Counted from the first letter of the stretch, positions 35,917 through 46,412 are shown. The stretch is 64,000 bases of DNA from Bombyx mori (GCF_030269925.1 NC_085126.1:5210501-5274500); one strand, 5' to 3'. A program made the numbers and translations. The notes: generated from the letters alone by a model not told the origin.

Positions 35917-36300
35917 TCAAATTTAAAATCATTTATTTCAACTTAGATGTCAGTATAACACACTTGTTGAATGTCAAAATATAAACAATGTTAACTCTAC
36001 CACCGGTTCCAAAAAAAGCCACAGTCCTGAGAAGAACCGGCGAAACAAACTCAGCGGGCTTTTTTTTTTGTTTTTTTCTCAATTTTTTTTTTTATATTAG
36101 TAACAATATTTGCAATAAACGATAAAACAAGTCAAAAAATACAATTACAAAATAATAATAATAATCAAAAATGAACTGGCCAGGAGTGAACGCCTCATTC
36201 CCACGTAGTGCCATCTAGTAGATAATTATAATATAATATATATAATAATATAATAATATGCCTTGTTGCACAAACGTTCCATTGATTTTTGTGTTGGAAG
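35917..36300 (-). mobile_element. CR1-like LINE 3' region, diverged, reverse
   Basis: On the plus strand TCATTTATTTCAACTTAGAT, GTCCTGAGAAGAACCGGCGA, CGCCTCATTCCCACGTAGTG and TTGTTGCACAAACGTTC appear in the order of the 3' UTR and coding end at 48358-48710. It is a related but distinct family. Confidence 0.6.
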
Positions 36301-36414
36301 AAACCTCAATAATTTATGTTTTTTTTAACATCCCCGTGTAGTATTTTTTTCCGGTTTTCAAGCCGTTGACGTAAATAATTCTACTTTTACGGCCACGGCC
36401 ACTATCAGTCTGCT

Positions 36415-36515
36415 ATTGCCACAAAAACTGTATAATATTCGAAACGCCAGAAATTATTAATAGGAAAATGATCAACGCTAGATTAAAACGTAAAACTACT
36501 TTGAATTATCATTAA
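36415..36515. repeat. Paralogue of the MITE host repeat (empty site)
   Basis: ACAAAAACTGTATAATATTC and GAAACGCCAGAAATTATTAA align with the left flank of the MITE at 22004. The following TTAAAACGTAAAACTAC aligns with the right flank near 22240. Confidence 0.5.
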
Positions 36516-36761
36516 TGTATTTGATTCGTTTTTCTGTAACATCCATGCAAATTAAAAATAATTAAATATTATAATGCTTCGAATTTTTCATTAAGAAATA
36601 TCAGACTTTAAAAATTGATTCATTACTCAACGTGTACTTGATTCTGTTCATAAGTGCTCACAGAAGCGATTAATGTCAGCAAAGGTTAACATAGGTTTGA
36701 TTATTTTATCTAAAAATATGGCATTACAGATTACACACAAACGCTTTGCGCGCTAGCATTG

Positions 36762-37032
36762 TTTTTTTTTTTTTTATTGCTTAGTTGGGTGGACGAGCTC
36801 ACAGCCCACCTGGTGTTAAGTGGTTACTGGGGCCCATAGACATCTACAACGTAAATGCGCCACCTACCTTGAGATATGAGTTCTAAGATCTCAAGTATAG
36901 TTACAACGGCTGCCCCACCCTTCAAACCGAAACGCATTACTGCTTCACGGCAGAAATAGGCAGGGTGGTGGTACCTACCCGTGCGGACTCACAAGAGGTC
37001 CTACCACCAGTAATTACGCAAATTATAATTTT
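36762..37032 (-). mobile_element. Bm1-type SINE, reverse, extended 5' end
   Basis: It is close to the common sequence throughout and extends through GTAATTACGCAAATTATAAT. The 14-base T run at its left is the tail. Confidence 0.9.
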
Positions 37033-37280
37033 GTGTATACGAGCTTAAACATATATTTTTCAATAAACAATTTAAATTTCAAATTTATACCAAATATAAA
37101 ATGTAAAAAACCGCTTCTTGCTGGACGTAAATTACAAAACATTGATGTGGAAATATATCATTTTGTCGTCCGCATAATTTATTGAGGTAAGATTAATCTG
37201 TGTACATTAATTTTCATGTTCCGGGTACATGCTTTTTCCTTGTGCTTATGAGAAAGAAAGTGAGAGAGAATTATCGTTTA

Positions 37281-37695
37281 CTAGAGGTCCCGCACTAGTC
37301 GAAATTCGACTATAATTAATTGGAATTGTAGGTTTGTACACTATTATGATTGTATTTTATGCTTCTATAATCACAAATTTCACCAAGACTACACTATAAA
37401 AAAATATTAACAAAGACAAACAATATTTAATCTCAATTTGACAACAGACGTCAAGAACAAAAGTTTGACAATAAATAGTATGCTTGCGTGTGTGCGTCAA
37501 ATACATAGTATGTAGTGTGTGTAATGTTTTCTTTATTGATTTAATATATCTTTTATGCATTATTTTGAAAAAATATTAGCATTGTGCACTTCTTCTCTAT
37601 ATTCTCTATAAGTGTGGAAAATTTCATACTCCTCGGTCCGCGCAATTTTCATAAAAAGGGATACAAGGTTTTTGCTTCACGTATTAATATATAGA
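37281..37695 (-). mobile_element. Helitron family 2 copy
   Basis: The plus strand starts CTAGAGGTCCCGCACTAGTC, carries the hairpin at 37298-37314 with one mismatch to the consensus at its edge, and ends TTAATATATAGA|T. Confidence 0.85.
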
Positions 37696-37844
37696 TAAGA
37701 AAGATAGAACTTTTAATGATTTAGCATAGATTAAAGCGTTCGCTAACAAAATACTTTACGTCATTCAACTTAAGTTAATTATTAAATGTTTTAATTTAAT
37801 TTTTAATTGACTATAACTTTTTATGCTAGAGTTTGTTGCGACAG

Positions 37845-37990
37845 GCGAGGGTAATAGATACCACCGTTAGACGTCTTAGTACCGCGAAGCAATTTGTCAA
37901 TTGAAACATTGATCACGTGTCTCAAGGTGATTGAGGACATTAATGTTGTAATATCTACGGGCTCTGACAAACACTTAAAGCAGACGAACG
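37845..37990 (+). mobile_element. Bm1-type SINE remnant
   Basis: CACGTGTCTCAAGGTGATTG and ATATCTACGGGCTCTGACAA echo the 3' half of the SINE; heavily decayed. Confidence 0.4.
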
Positions 37991-38354
37991 TTTAAAATTT
38001 TATATATACGCTAAAAACGTAAAGCTAAAAAAAAGCATACGACAGTAACAAATTAGGGTTGCGAACGATTATTCGATACAGCGTTTGGATTTTAAATCGA
38101 TTCGATTTTGTTTTAAAAATCGATTTGCAATACGTTAACGCACGCTATGCAATTTTAATGTCAAAACAAGCAATTATTGAAAGTCGGAGAGTTTATAAAT
38201 CGTCGTCTTGCACGTAAATGTTGCCAAATTCACAGTGGCGATTGGCGTTGGCTACTGCTATTTGCGCTTCGATGAGAAATATGTCGAGTTTAATTTCCAA
38301 TTTATTCCAATTATTTCCAAGAAAACCGCGTTTGGAAAGGCTTAAACGACAAAG

Positions 38355-38500
38355 GGAAGATCTTTCACCGAGCGGGTGATATTGCTCGGTAGACCGACGG
38401 TCCGAATGTTGTTGTTCGGAACTTGTATATATGCGAGCTTATCTTGAAAATGTCGTAAGCGAGATTCACGCATCTGTCAAGTATCTTGCGTTGTATGATG
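38355..38500 (+). repeat. Unclassified repeat, uninterrupted copy
   Basis: The continuous counterpart of the split repeat at 1306-1830, from AAAGGGAAGATCTTTCACCG to CTTATCTTGAAAATGTCGTA. Confidence 0.5.
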
Positions 38501-38606
38501 GCTACCCACCAGCCAAACCGCGAAAATAATAATGCCTCAAGCATAATTTATAAACACTTATTGTTACTTACCAAAGCTTACCAAAGCTTATCGCAACATA
38601 AATGTT

Positions 38607-39012
38607 CATTCCGATAGAGGCACCCGTCACGTGCGGACGTGCTCATCGTCCACTCGATCGCCCGGTCTTTGTTCGCCCGGCTTTTGTTAGCCCGGCCATT
38701 GTTCGCGCGGCCTGTGTTTGTGGTACATCTGCCGACTAAGTGCTCTTTCTGGAAGTTTTTATTTGTTTTGTTTCCTTTTGTTGTTTCTGTGTTCGTGGTA
38801 CATCTGCCGACAAAGTGGTTTCCTGCAAGTATTTATTTGTTTTGTTTCTTTTCGTAATTTCTGTTTTGTTGTGCTTTTTCTTTGTTCTGTAGTAATCGCG
38901 CCGCATTGCCACCTGTGTTCAATAGAACCGCTCAGGTCCGAGAAGTTGGGGCCTCGCCGCAAGGCGAGTGTTTTCAAGACCCGGGGCCGCCCCACCTGGG
39001 TACTCAGCGATC
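38607..39012 (+). promoter_or_regulatory. LINE 5' UTR with two sets of tandem repeats
   Basis: The leader before the ORF1 ATG holds about four short copies of a CGCCCGG-TTTGTT unit (38659-38712). Next come two copies of a 74-75 bp unit at 38714-38788 and 38789-38862, each with the core GTGGTACATCTGCCGAC. LINEs of this clade generally carry an internal RNA polymerase II promoter in the 5' UTR; that these repeats serve it is inference. The presence of this leader shows the copy is not 5'-truncated. Confidence 0.6.
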
Positions 39013-40641
39013 ATGGACGCTGTATTCGCGGAATTCCTCCGACTTCGCCACCCACAGCTCGCCTCGGAGTTTTTGGCCTTCAAGGCCAATCACACTGCGA
39101 GCCCTCTCGAGGACTCCGCCGCGCTCGCTGCTCCTGCGTCGCCTGTACCTGCGTGCAGAGCTTCTGCATTGAGCACCGCAGCCTCTGTCGTGCCTGCCGC
39201 TCCCGTGTCGCCTATACTGGCGAGAAAAGCTGCTGCGTCGTCCGCCGTGACCATCGTTTCAGCTGAGCGATCATCCGCGGCCTCCGTCGCGCCCTCTAAA
39301 ACACCTACACTTGCTCGTAGGTCGCCTGCACCCGCCTCCTCGTGCTCCGACTCTGACTCGGACATGGAGGTCGACCTCGCCCCCGCCTCATCGACGGATG
39401 GATTCACCCTGGTACAGAAGGGTAAGAAGCGTGCCGCGGAGTCTCGAGCTCCCGCGGCCGCTAAAATTAGCAAAGCCGTGAACGCGTCGCGCCCCCGCCC
39501 TCAGACTCCCGTTGCGCCCCCAGCCCGTGCCACTCCGTCGCCGCGTCCGGTGGCACAAAATAAAACCCAGACCCCTCCCCCGGTTATCCTTCAGGAGAAG
39601 GCAGCTTGGGATCGAGTTTGCCTGGCCCTTAAGGCCAAAAATATAAATTTCACGAATGCCCGTAACCTCGCGAACGGCATTCAAATTAAGGTTCAAACAC
39701 CCGACGACCATAGGGCCCTCTCTTCTTACCTCCGTAAGGAGCGTATAAGTTTCCATACGTATACGCTCCAGGAGGAGCGCGAACTCCGCGTTGTAATACG
39801 CGGAATCCCTAAAGAGTTAGATGTAGAGCTCGTAAAAGCCGACCTGTTAGAACAAGGCCTACCAGTGAATTCTGTGCACCGTATGCACACCGGTCGCGGT
39901 AGGGAGCCATATAATATGGTTCTAGTCGCTCTCCAGCCTACCCCCGAGGCTAAGAAAATCTTTAACACACAGACCGTCTGTAGGCTCTCTGGTATCGCTG
40001 TCGAAGCCCCCCATAAAAAAGGCACTCCTAGCCAGTGCCATAACTGTCAATTGTACGGACACTCTTCCCGTAACTGTCACGCGCGCCCCCGATGTGTTAA
40101 GTGTTTGGGCGATCACGCCACGGCCCTCTGCGCTCGCGACCAAAAAACCGCGACGGAACCGCCTAGCTGCGTCCTGTGTCGAACACAGGGTCACCCCGCG
40201 AATTACCGTGGTTGCCCCCGAGCCCCTAAAATAAATCGCCGCGTCGCCCGCCAAAACCGCCTCCGAGCTTCCGGCCCAGACATCAAAGCCTCGGCACCCT
40301 CTGCGTCGCAGGCTAAGCCAGCGTTCGTTCCGGCGGCGGTGCCCAGTGTCTCGGCCTGGGCAAAACCGCTGCCGTACACGAACACGGCTACAACTCCCTC
40401 CTCCGCGATTCGTCCCGCCCCCGCGACTCGTCCCTCTCCCGCGACTTGCCCTCCGACCGCGTCCGACAATCTCGCTTTAGCGATCGACTTCTTTCAGTCG
40501 ATCAACTTTGAGCGCGTTAACGCTTTGGGCGACGCCATTCGCGCTGCCTCCACTGCACAACACTTTATCGCCGTTGTGCAGGAATACGCCGACGTATACG
40601 CGTCATTAAATACGTACGTCCTCCCCTCACTCCGCCGGTAA
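39013..40641 (+). CDS. LINE ORF1, gag-like nucleic-acid-binding protein
   Basis: I start at the ATG at 39013 (MDAVFAEFLRL, 542 residues) because the reading frame upstream opens only with GTG. The first 180 or so residues are rich in Ala, Pro and Ser. A conserved region follows (about residues 230-340), of the type found just before zinc knuckles in insect gag proteins. Then come three cysteine-histidine knuckles: CHNCQLYGHSSRNC at 342-355, CVKCLGDHATALC at 361-373 and CVLCRTQGHPANYRGC at 386-401. Such proteins bind the element RNA and form the ribonucleoprotein that returns to the nucleus. The stop is three bases before the ORF2 ATG, so ORF2 is probably translated by termination-reinitiation from the same transcript. 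No frameshift or internal stop is present. Confidence 0.88.
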   Translation: MDAVFAEFLRLRHPQLASEFLAFKANHTASPLEDSAALAAPASPVPACRASALSTAASVVPAAPVSPILARKAAASSAVTIVSAERSSAASVAPSKTPTLARRSPAPASSCSDSDSDMEVDLAPASSTDGFTLVQKGKKRAAESRAPAAAKISKAVNASRPRPQTPVAPPARATPSPRPVAQNKTQTPPPVILQEKAAWDRVCLALKAKNINFTNARNLANGIQIKVQTPDDHRALSSYLRKERISFHTYTLQEERELRVVIRGIPKELDVELVKADLLEQGLPVNSVHRMHTGRGREPYNMVLVALQPTPEAKKIFNTQTVCRLSGIAVEAPHKKGTPSQCHNCQLYGHSSRNCHARPRCVKCLGDHATALCARDQKTATEPPSCVLCRTQGHPANYRGCPRAPKINRRVARQNRLRASGPDIKASAPSASQAKPAFVPAAVPSVSAWAKPLPYTNTATTPSSAIRPAPATRPSPATCPPTASDNLALAIDFFQSINFERVNALGDAIRAASTAQHFIAVVQEYADVYASLNTYVLPSLRR

Positions 40642-40644
40642 TCA

Positions 40645-43527
40645 ATGGCGTATATAAGTAGAATAAAGCCCCTATCCGTAACGATAGGATTTTTTAACGC
40701 TTACGGTCTCGCAAATCAACGTGATCAGGTTTCTGACTTTTTGCGTGACCACCAAATTGATATCTTTTTAGTGCAGGAGACCCTACTTAAGCCCGCGCGC
40801 CGTGACCCTAAAATCGCGAACTATAACATGGTCAGGAACGACAGGCTCTCTGCCCGTGGTGGTGGTACCGTCATTTACTATAGAAGAGCCCTGCATTGCG
40901 TCCCGCTCGATCCTCCCGCGCTCGCTAATATCGAAGCATCAGTGTGCCGAATCTCACTGACGGGACACGCGCCGATCGTTATCGCGTCCGTTTATCTTCC
41001 ACCGGATAAGATCGTTCTAAGCAGTGATATCGAGGCGCTGCTCGGTATGGGGAGCTCTGTCATTCTGGCGGGCGACCTAAATTGTAAACACATCAGGTGG
41101 AACTCACACACCACAACCCCGAATGGCAGGCGGCTTGACGCGTTAGTCGATGATCTCGCCTTCGATATCGTCGCTCCGCTAACACCGACTCACTACCCGC
41201 TAAATATCGCGCATCGCCCGGATATACTCGACATAGCGTTATTAAAAAACGTAACTCTGCGCTTACACTCGATCGAAGTAGTTTCAGAGTTAGATTCAGA
41301 CCACCGTCCCGTCGTTATGAAGCTCGGTCGCGCTCCCGATTCCGTTCCCGTCACGAGGACTGTGGTGGATTGGCACACGCTGGGCATCAGCCTGGCTGAA
41401 TCTGATCCACCATCGCTCCCGTTTAACCCGGACTCTATCCCGTCTCCTCAGGATACCGCTGAAGCCATAGACATCTTAACGTCACACATCACCTCGACAT
41501 TAGATAGGTCATCGAAACAAGTTGTAGCGGAGGACTTCCTTCACCGCTTCAAATTGTCCGACGATATTAGGGAACTCCTTAGAGCTAAGAACGCCTCGAT
41601 ACGCGCCTACGACAGGTATCCTACCGCGGAAAATCGTATTCGAATGCGTGCCCTACAACGCGACGTAAAGTCTCGCATCGCCGAAGTCCGAGATGCCAGA
41701 TGGTCTGATTTCTTAGAAGGACTCGCGCCCTCCCAAAGGTCTTACTACCGCTTAGCTCGTACTCTCAAATCGGATACGGTAGTAACTATGCCCCCCCTCG
41801 TAGGCCCCTCAGGCCGACTCGCGGCGTTCGATGATGACGAAAAAGCAGAGCTGCTGGCCGATACATTGCAAACCCAGTGCACGCCCAGCACTCAATCCGT
41901 GGACCCTGTTCATGTAGAATTAGTAGACAGTGAGGTAGAACGCAGAGCCTCCTTGCCACCCTCTGATGCGTTACCACCCGTCACCCCGATGGAAGTTAAA
42001 GACTTGATCAAAGACCTACGTCCTCGCAAGGCTCCCGGTTCCGACGGTATATCCAACCGCGTTATTAAACTTCTACCCGTCCAACTCATCGTGATGTTGG
42101 CATCTATTTTCAATGCCGCTATGGCGAACTGTATCTTTCCCGCGGTGTGGAAAGAAGCGGACGTTATCGGCATACATAAACCCGGTAAACCAAAAAATCA
42201 TCCGACGAGCTACCGCCCGATTAGCCTCCTCATGTCTCTAGGCAAACTGTATGAGCGTCTGCTCTACAAACGCCTCAGAGACTTCGTCTCATCCAAGGGC
42301 ATTCTTATCGATGAACAATTCGGATTCCGTACAAATCACTCATGCGTTCAACAGGTGCACCGCCTCACGGAGCACATTCTTGTGGGGCTTAATCGACCAA
42401 AACCGTTATACACGGGAGCTCTCTTCTTCGACGTCGCAAAAGCGTTCGACAAAGTCTGGCACAATGGTTTGATTTTCAAACTATTCAACATGGGCGTGCC
42501 GGATAGTCTCGTGCTCATCATACGGGACTTCTTGTCGAACCGCTCTTTTCGATATCGAGTCGAGGGAACCCGCTCCTCCCCACGACCTCTCACAGCTGGA
42601 GTCCCGCAAGGCTCTGTCCTCTCACCCCTCCTATTTAGCTTATTCGTCAACGATATTCCCCGGTCGCCGCCGACCCATTTAGCTTTATTCGCCGACGACA
42701 CGACTGTTTACTATTCTAGTAGAAACAAGTCCCTAATCGCGAAGAAGCTTCAGAGCGCAGCCCTAGCCCTAGGACAGTGGTTCCGAAAATGGCGCATAGA
42801 CATCAACCCAGCGAAAAGTACTGCGGTGCTATTTCAGAGGGGAAGCTCCACACGGATTTCCTCCCGGATTAGGAGGAGGAATCTCACACCCCCGATTACT
42901 CTCTTTAGACAACCCATACCCTGGGCCAGGAAGGTCAAGTACCTGGGCGTTACCCTGGATGCATCGATGACATTCCGCCCGCATATAAAATCAGTCCGTG
43001 ACCGTGCCGCGTTTATTCTCGGTAGACTCTACCCCATGATCTGTAAGCGGAGTAAAATGTCCCTTCGGAACAAGGTGACACTTTACAAAACTTGCATAAG
43101 GCCCGTCATGACTTACGCGAGTGTGGTGTTCGCTCACGCGGCCCGCACACACATAGACACCCTCCAATCCCTACAATCCCGCTTTTGCAGGTTAGCTGTC
43201 GGGGCTCCGTGGTTCGTGAGGAACGTTGACCTACACGACGACCTGGGCCTCGAATCAATTCGGAAATACATGAAGTCAGCGTCGGAACGATACTTCGATA
43301 AGGCTATGCGTCATGATAATCGCCTTATCGTTGCCGCCGCTGACTACTCCCCGAATCCTGATCATGCAGGAGCCAGTCACCGTCGACGCCCTAGACACGT
43401 CCTTACGGATCCATCAGATCCAATAACCTTTGCATTAGATGCCTTCAGCTCTAATACTAGGGGCAGGCTTAGGGACCCCGGTAACCGTACTCGTCGAACT
43501 CGACAAAGAGGTCGACGTGCAATCTAA
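40645..43527 (+). CDS. LINE ORF2, apurinic-type endonuclease plus reverse transcriptase
   Basis: This 960-residue protein nicks chromosomal DNA and copies the element RNA at the nick (target-primed reverse transcription). The N-terminal nuclease shows N18, the QET block with E45, AGDLN at 142-146 and SDHRP from 218, the expected metal and phosphate ligands of the APE fold. The reverse transcriptase runs from about 450 to 715: RPRKAPGSDGISN near 459, FFDVAKAFDKVW with D596, GVPQGSVLSP at 652-661, and FADD at 682-685 (D684, D685) as the catalytic box. A thumb region with KYLGVTLD and a basic C-terminus follow. The frame is uninterrupted and all catalytic residues are in place. It follows ORF1 after a three-base gap. 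Confidence 0.92.
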   Translation: MAYISRIKPLSVTIGFFNAYGLANQRDQVSDFLRDHQIDIFLVQETLLKPARRDPKIANYNMVRNDRLSARGGGTVIYYRRALHCVPLDPPALANIEASVCRISLTGHAPIVIASVYLPPDKIVLSSDIEALLGMGSSVILAGDLNCKHIRWNSHTTTPNGRRLDALVDDLAFDIVAPLTPTHYPLNIAHRPDILDIALLKNVTLRLHSIEVVSELDSDHRPVVMKLGRAPDSVPVTRTVVDWHTLGISLAESDPPSLPFNPDSIPSPQDTAEAIDILTSHITSTLDRSSKQVVAEDFLHRFKLSDDIRELLRAKNASIRAYDRYPTAENRIRMRALQRDVKSRIAEVRDARWSDFLEGLAPSQRSYYRLARTLKSDTVVTMPPLVGPSGRLAAFDDDEKAELLADTLQTQCTPSTQSVDPVHVELVDSEVERRASLPPSDALPPVTPMEVKDLIKDLRPRKAPGSDGISNRVIKLLPVQLIVMLASIFNAAMANCIFPAVWKEADVIGIHKPGKPKNHPTSYRPISLLMSLGKLYERLLYKRLRDFVSSKGILIDEQFGFRTNHSCVQQVHRLTEHILVGLNRPKPLYTGALFFDVAKAFDKVWHNGLIFKLFNMGVPDSLVLIIRDFLSNRSFRYRVEGTRSSPRPLTAGVPQGSVLSPLLFSLFVNDIPRSPPTHLALFADDTTVYYSSRNKSLIAKKLQSAALALGQWFRKWRIDINPAKSTAVLFQRGSSTRISSRIRRRNLTPPITLFRQPIPWARKVKYLGVTLDASMTFRPHIKSVRDRAAFILGRLYPMICKRSKMSLRNKVTLYKTCIRPVMTYASVVFAHAARTHIDTLQSLQSRFCRLAVGAPWFVRNVDLHDDLGLESIRKYMKSASERYFDKAMRHDNRLIVAAADYSPNPDHAGASHRRRPRHVLTDPSDPITFALDAFSSNTRGRLRDPGNRTRRTRQRGRRAI

Positions 43528-43752
43528 CCCATGCATCAGCCCGCTGAGTTTCTCGCCGGATCTTCTCAGCGGGTCGCGATTCCGATCCGGTAGTAGATTC
43601 ATTCGCGAAACAATTGCTCTTGAGTTGTTAGGTCTCCTTCGGAGGCGCTCGGGCAGTTGTTAGCAAATCCCACCCCTCTTGGCTGAGCCTTTGCTCGCCC
43701 ACCTGTCCTGGTGAAACTGGAAAGGCCTTCGGGCCACCAGTAAACTTTCAAT

Positions 43753-43799
<47 letters not shown>
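43528..43799 (+). other. LINE 3' UTR and A tail
   Basis: The 3' UTR contains the block CCGCTGAGTTTCTCGCCGGA and ends in CCAGTAAACTTTCAATCATA followed by 44 A's. The same segment, intact or diverged, recurs as truncated tails at 19500, 26930, 32282, 33160, 44025, 48005 and 59441, which identifies those fragments as the same or closely related LINEs. ORF2's enzyme is expected to recognise this end when priming. Confidence 0.8.
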
Positions 43800-43800
<1 letters not shown>

Positions 43801-44024
43801 ATAAATGTTACCACTCAACCTGAGACATTTGAGACATGAGATCGAAGTCTCAAATGTGTCATAAAATGTTCATAATAAAAATAATAAACACAATTATTAA
43901 ATCTTTTCCAGGTTGTTTTTTTTTTGTTATGATAGAACCGAGTCTTCGTTGAAACCTTGTCTCAAAGTGGAGGTTTTCGTTATAATTGTCTTCCGAAACC
44001 ACTCAATGTTAGATAGATTACCTC

Positions 44025-44232
44025 CACAGACGCAGCCTCACTAAGTTTCTGGTCGAATCTTCAAATGGCTTGCGATTCTGATCCGGTTGTAGATTCAGCG
44101 AAGCACTGCTCTTGTTACGGCAGATGTTAGTAAAGTCTCTCAGGCTGAGCCTCATGAGCTTCGCCTAAACGCCTGCTGCAGCCAGAATAGCTCATCGAGG
44201 TTATCGACAGTAGGTAGGCAAACAAAAAAGTT
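44025..44232 (+). mobile_element. BMC1-related LINE 3' tail, diverged
   Basis: GCCTCACTAAGTTTCTGGTC through GATTCAGCGAAGCACTGCTC to GGTAGGCAAACAAAAAAG. Diverged relative to the 19500 copy and to the intact LINE 230 bases to the left. Confidence 0.65.
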
Positions 44233-44609
44233 AGGTTACAAGTGAGAGCATCTATAAAAAAAATATTGAAAAATAACGTGACTCGCATTAATTACCATTG
44301 TGTATTACTTCAAAAAAGCCTCAAACCCTGACCCATTGAACTAAGTTCCGCGTCTCGCTTCACCGCCCTCGCCTATGAAGCTACGAGAACGGTAACCAGT
44401 TGCCAAGTTTGAAATAACACTTCTCCCTTCCAACTTAATGTTTCTTTTTGTTTTCACGCTTCAGAGGCGAATCAAATTATTCCGTCTCGATCAACTGTTT
44501 TAATGTGTTAGAACATGTTCAATACGCATGTGTATTACCTGTGTTATACCCAATAGCGATCCTTTTGTTTGCTATTGTATATAAACGCAATAATTCTAAT
44601 AATCTACGT
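44233..44609. other. Unassigned intron sequence
   Basis: No element or coding frame was recognised. Confidence 0.4.
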
Positions 44610-44717
44610 TAGGCAGCGGCTTGTCTCTGCCTCTGGCATTGCTGAAGTCCATGGACGACGGTAACAACTTACCATCAGGTGGGCTGTATCGTTTGCCTAC
44701 AAGGGCAATAAAAAAAA
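44610..44717 (+). mobile_element. LINE 3' tail ('GGCAATAAA' family)
   Basis: TAGGCAGCGGCTTGTCTCTG to CTACAAGGGCAATAAAAAAA, with no coding part left. Confidence 0.82.
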
Positions 44718-44907
44718 GAATCTTCCAATATTTTTTTAGGTTTCAACAATAAAAGTTTAATATTTCGATTGCATTAAAAACTTGCATTCAAATTCGTCTG
44801 CCGGCGTCAGATAATAAAAAAAAAAGTGTTAAAATTAGTTCATTACGAGCGATTACTTTTTCAAGTATAAATAATATTAATATTTACTAACAATCCTGCC
44901 ACGTTAA

Positions 44908-45127
44908 CTGGTCCCGTGATAAGTTCGTAAAGAACTTGTGTTACAGGTACCAGATAACGGAAATAAATGTAAGATTTTTATTATACACATACATATATTT
45001 AATATACATTCATAACCCTTGAAAATACATTTATATTTATAATACAAATATCTTCCCTTGGCGGGATTCGAACCCGCGACCTCCTTGTGTAGTGACCATG
45101 TCACTTACCACTACACCAGACGGCACC
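44908..45127 (-). mobile_element. tRNA-derived SINE, reverse
   Basis: On the minus strand the head reads GGTGCCGTCTGGTGTAGTGG (box A) and CGCGGGTTCGAATCCCGCC (box B in a good T arm). The acceptor halves do not pair, so it is not a functional tRNA gene. The body continues AT-rich to about 44908 with GGTACCTGTAACACAAGTTC. It is a family distinct from Bm1. Confidence 0.7.
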
Positions 45128-45159
45128 ATTACCAAGCAAGCAAGCAACGACAAGTAAAT

Positions 45160-45574
45160 ATAATATATTAATACGTGAAGCAAAAACTTTGTATCCCTTT
45201 TTACGAAAATTGCGCGGACGGAGGAGTATGAAATTTTCCACACTTATAGAGAATATAAAGAAGAAGTGCACAAAGCTAATATTTTTTTAAATAATGCATA
45301 AAAGATACATTAAATCAATAAAGAAAACATTACACACACTACATACCATGTATTTGACGCACGCACGCATGCATACTATTTATTGTCAAACTTTTGTTCT
45401 TGACGTCTGTTGTCAAATTGAGAATAGAATATTGTTTGTCTTTATTAATATTTTTTTATAGTGTAGTCTTGGTGAAATTTGTGATTATAGAAGTATAAAA
45501 TACAATCATAATAGTGTACAAACTTACAATTCCAATTAATTATAGTCGAATTTCGACTACTGCGGGACCTCTAG
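45160..45574 (+). mobile_element. Helitron family 2 copy
   Basis: It runs from ATATTAATACGTGAAGCAAA, where the initial TC is altered, to the hairpin TAGTCGAATTTCGACTA and GCGGGACCTCTAG|T. Well preserved; it adjoins the tRNA-derived SINE. Confidence 0.83.
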
Positions 45575-46144
45575 TATAATACTTAATTTGTTAATTTCCG
45601 CTCTGAGTCGACTCGATGGATCAATTCGATCGCTCAGTGGAACGACTGTAGAAATACATTTGCGTGTTCGTATATCGTGTTCGATGATTCGTATTAATTA
45701 ATTGTTTTCGCAAACGATACGGTAGGTACCGCAAAACGTGTGCAATCGTAACAAATCGATATTGTTTTTTTTACGAATCCTTTTATTACGTTTTCCTTAT
45801 TGCTTAATTGTTTTACTATCTGCATATTCAAAACGTGAACATGATATTTTATTCATAAAAGCTTCGTAAGTTTGAATGACAATAAACCGCGATTAAGTAT
45901 CTCTTTTAAATTGTCGTTTAATTTTCATTAAATATCTCACGAAGTTAGGTCGTTTTTTTTTGGAGGTCATATTCTACTAAAAAAAATCACGCTATTTGCC
46001 CGATAAATTCGTGTTGCACCGCTATGGCTCGCGGAGTAAGCTGTTGATCAGACCAATTTAATAATACTAGATACTTCTAGAAAATTACAGAAGGGTTTTT
46101 AAAAGCAACATAAGATCGTATATCTCTTATTTATTTATTTAATA
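45575..46144. other. Unassigned intron sequence
   Basis: No element or coding frame was recognised. Confidence 0.4.
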
Positions 46145-46412
46145 CTAGCTGACCCGGCAGACTTCGTAGTGCCTCAATCGAGAAATAAAAGACCCAAACT
46201 TTTGTATAAAATAAACTTAAAACAAAGAAAAGGAATCCGTCCGACGGGGGACACATCAAAAGAAAAAGAAAATTGTTATTTTTATTTAATTCCGAGAATT
46301 TTCATATTTATTTCACAAACCACAAATAATTCAAGACCAAAATTAGCCAAATCGGTACAGCCGTTCTCGAGTTTTAGCGAGACTAACGAACAGCTATTCA
46401 TTTTTATATATA
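46145..46412 (-). mobile_element. Helitron family 1 copy, interrupted
   Basis: The plus strand starts CTAGCTGACCCGGCAGACTT and runs to CAGCTATTCATTTTTATATA, where a family 2 Helitron begins. The missing 5' terminus appears to resume as AGATATAGA at 46829-46837. Confidence 0.83.

Larger units (their letters stand above)
38607..43799 (+). mobile_element. Full-length Jockey-clade LINE, BMC1-like, with target-site duplication
   Basis: This 5.2-kb element has a 5' UTR, a gag-like ORF1, an ORF2 with endonuclease and reverse transcriptase, a 3' UTR and an uninterrupted A tail of 44 bases (43756-43799). It is flanked by a perfect duplication, AACATAAATGTT, at 38595-38606 and 43798-43809; the first two A's of the right copy merge with the tail. 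Two ORFs in gag/pol order, CCHC knuckles, an APE-type nuclease and a poly-A tail fit the Jockey clade. Length and sequence agree with what I remember of the silkworm BMC1 family, but the name is not verified. Both ORFs are open and the duplication is perfect, so the insertion looks recent and may be competent. It lies antisense to the host gene. Confidence 0.9.

Noticed and set aside
38968..39012. Extra 15 N-terminal residues of LINE ORF1
   Set aside because: That frame opens with GTG, which is not a usual eukaryotic start; the first ATG is at 39013.
38718..39266. 182-residue frame over the LINE 5' UTR and ORF1 start
   Set aside because: It overlaps ORF1 in another frame, lacks motifs and begins inside tandem repeats; it is a shadow of the GC-rich ORF1.
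45050..45127. Possible functional tRNA gene on the minus strand
   Set aside because: Boxes A and B are good, but the 5' and 3' halves of the acceptor stem do not pair and an AT-rich SINE body follows, so it is a SINE head.
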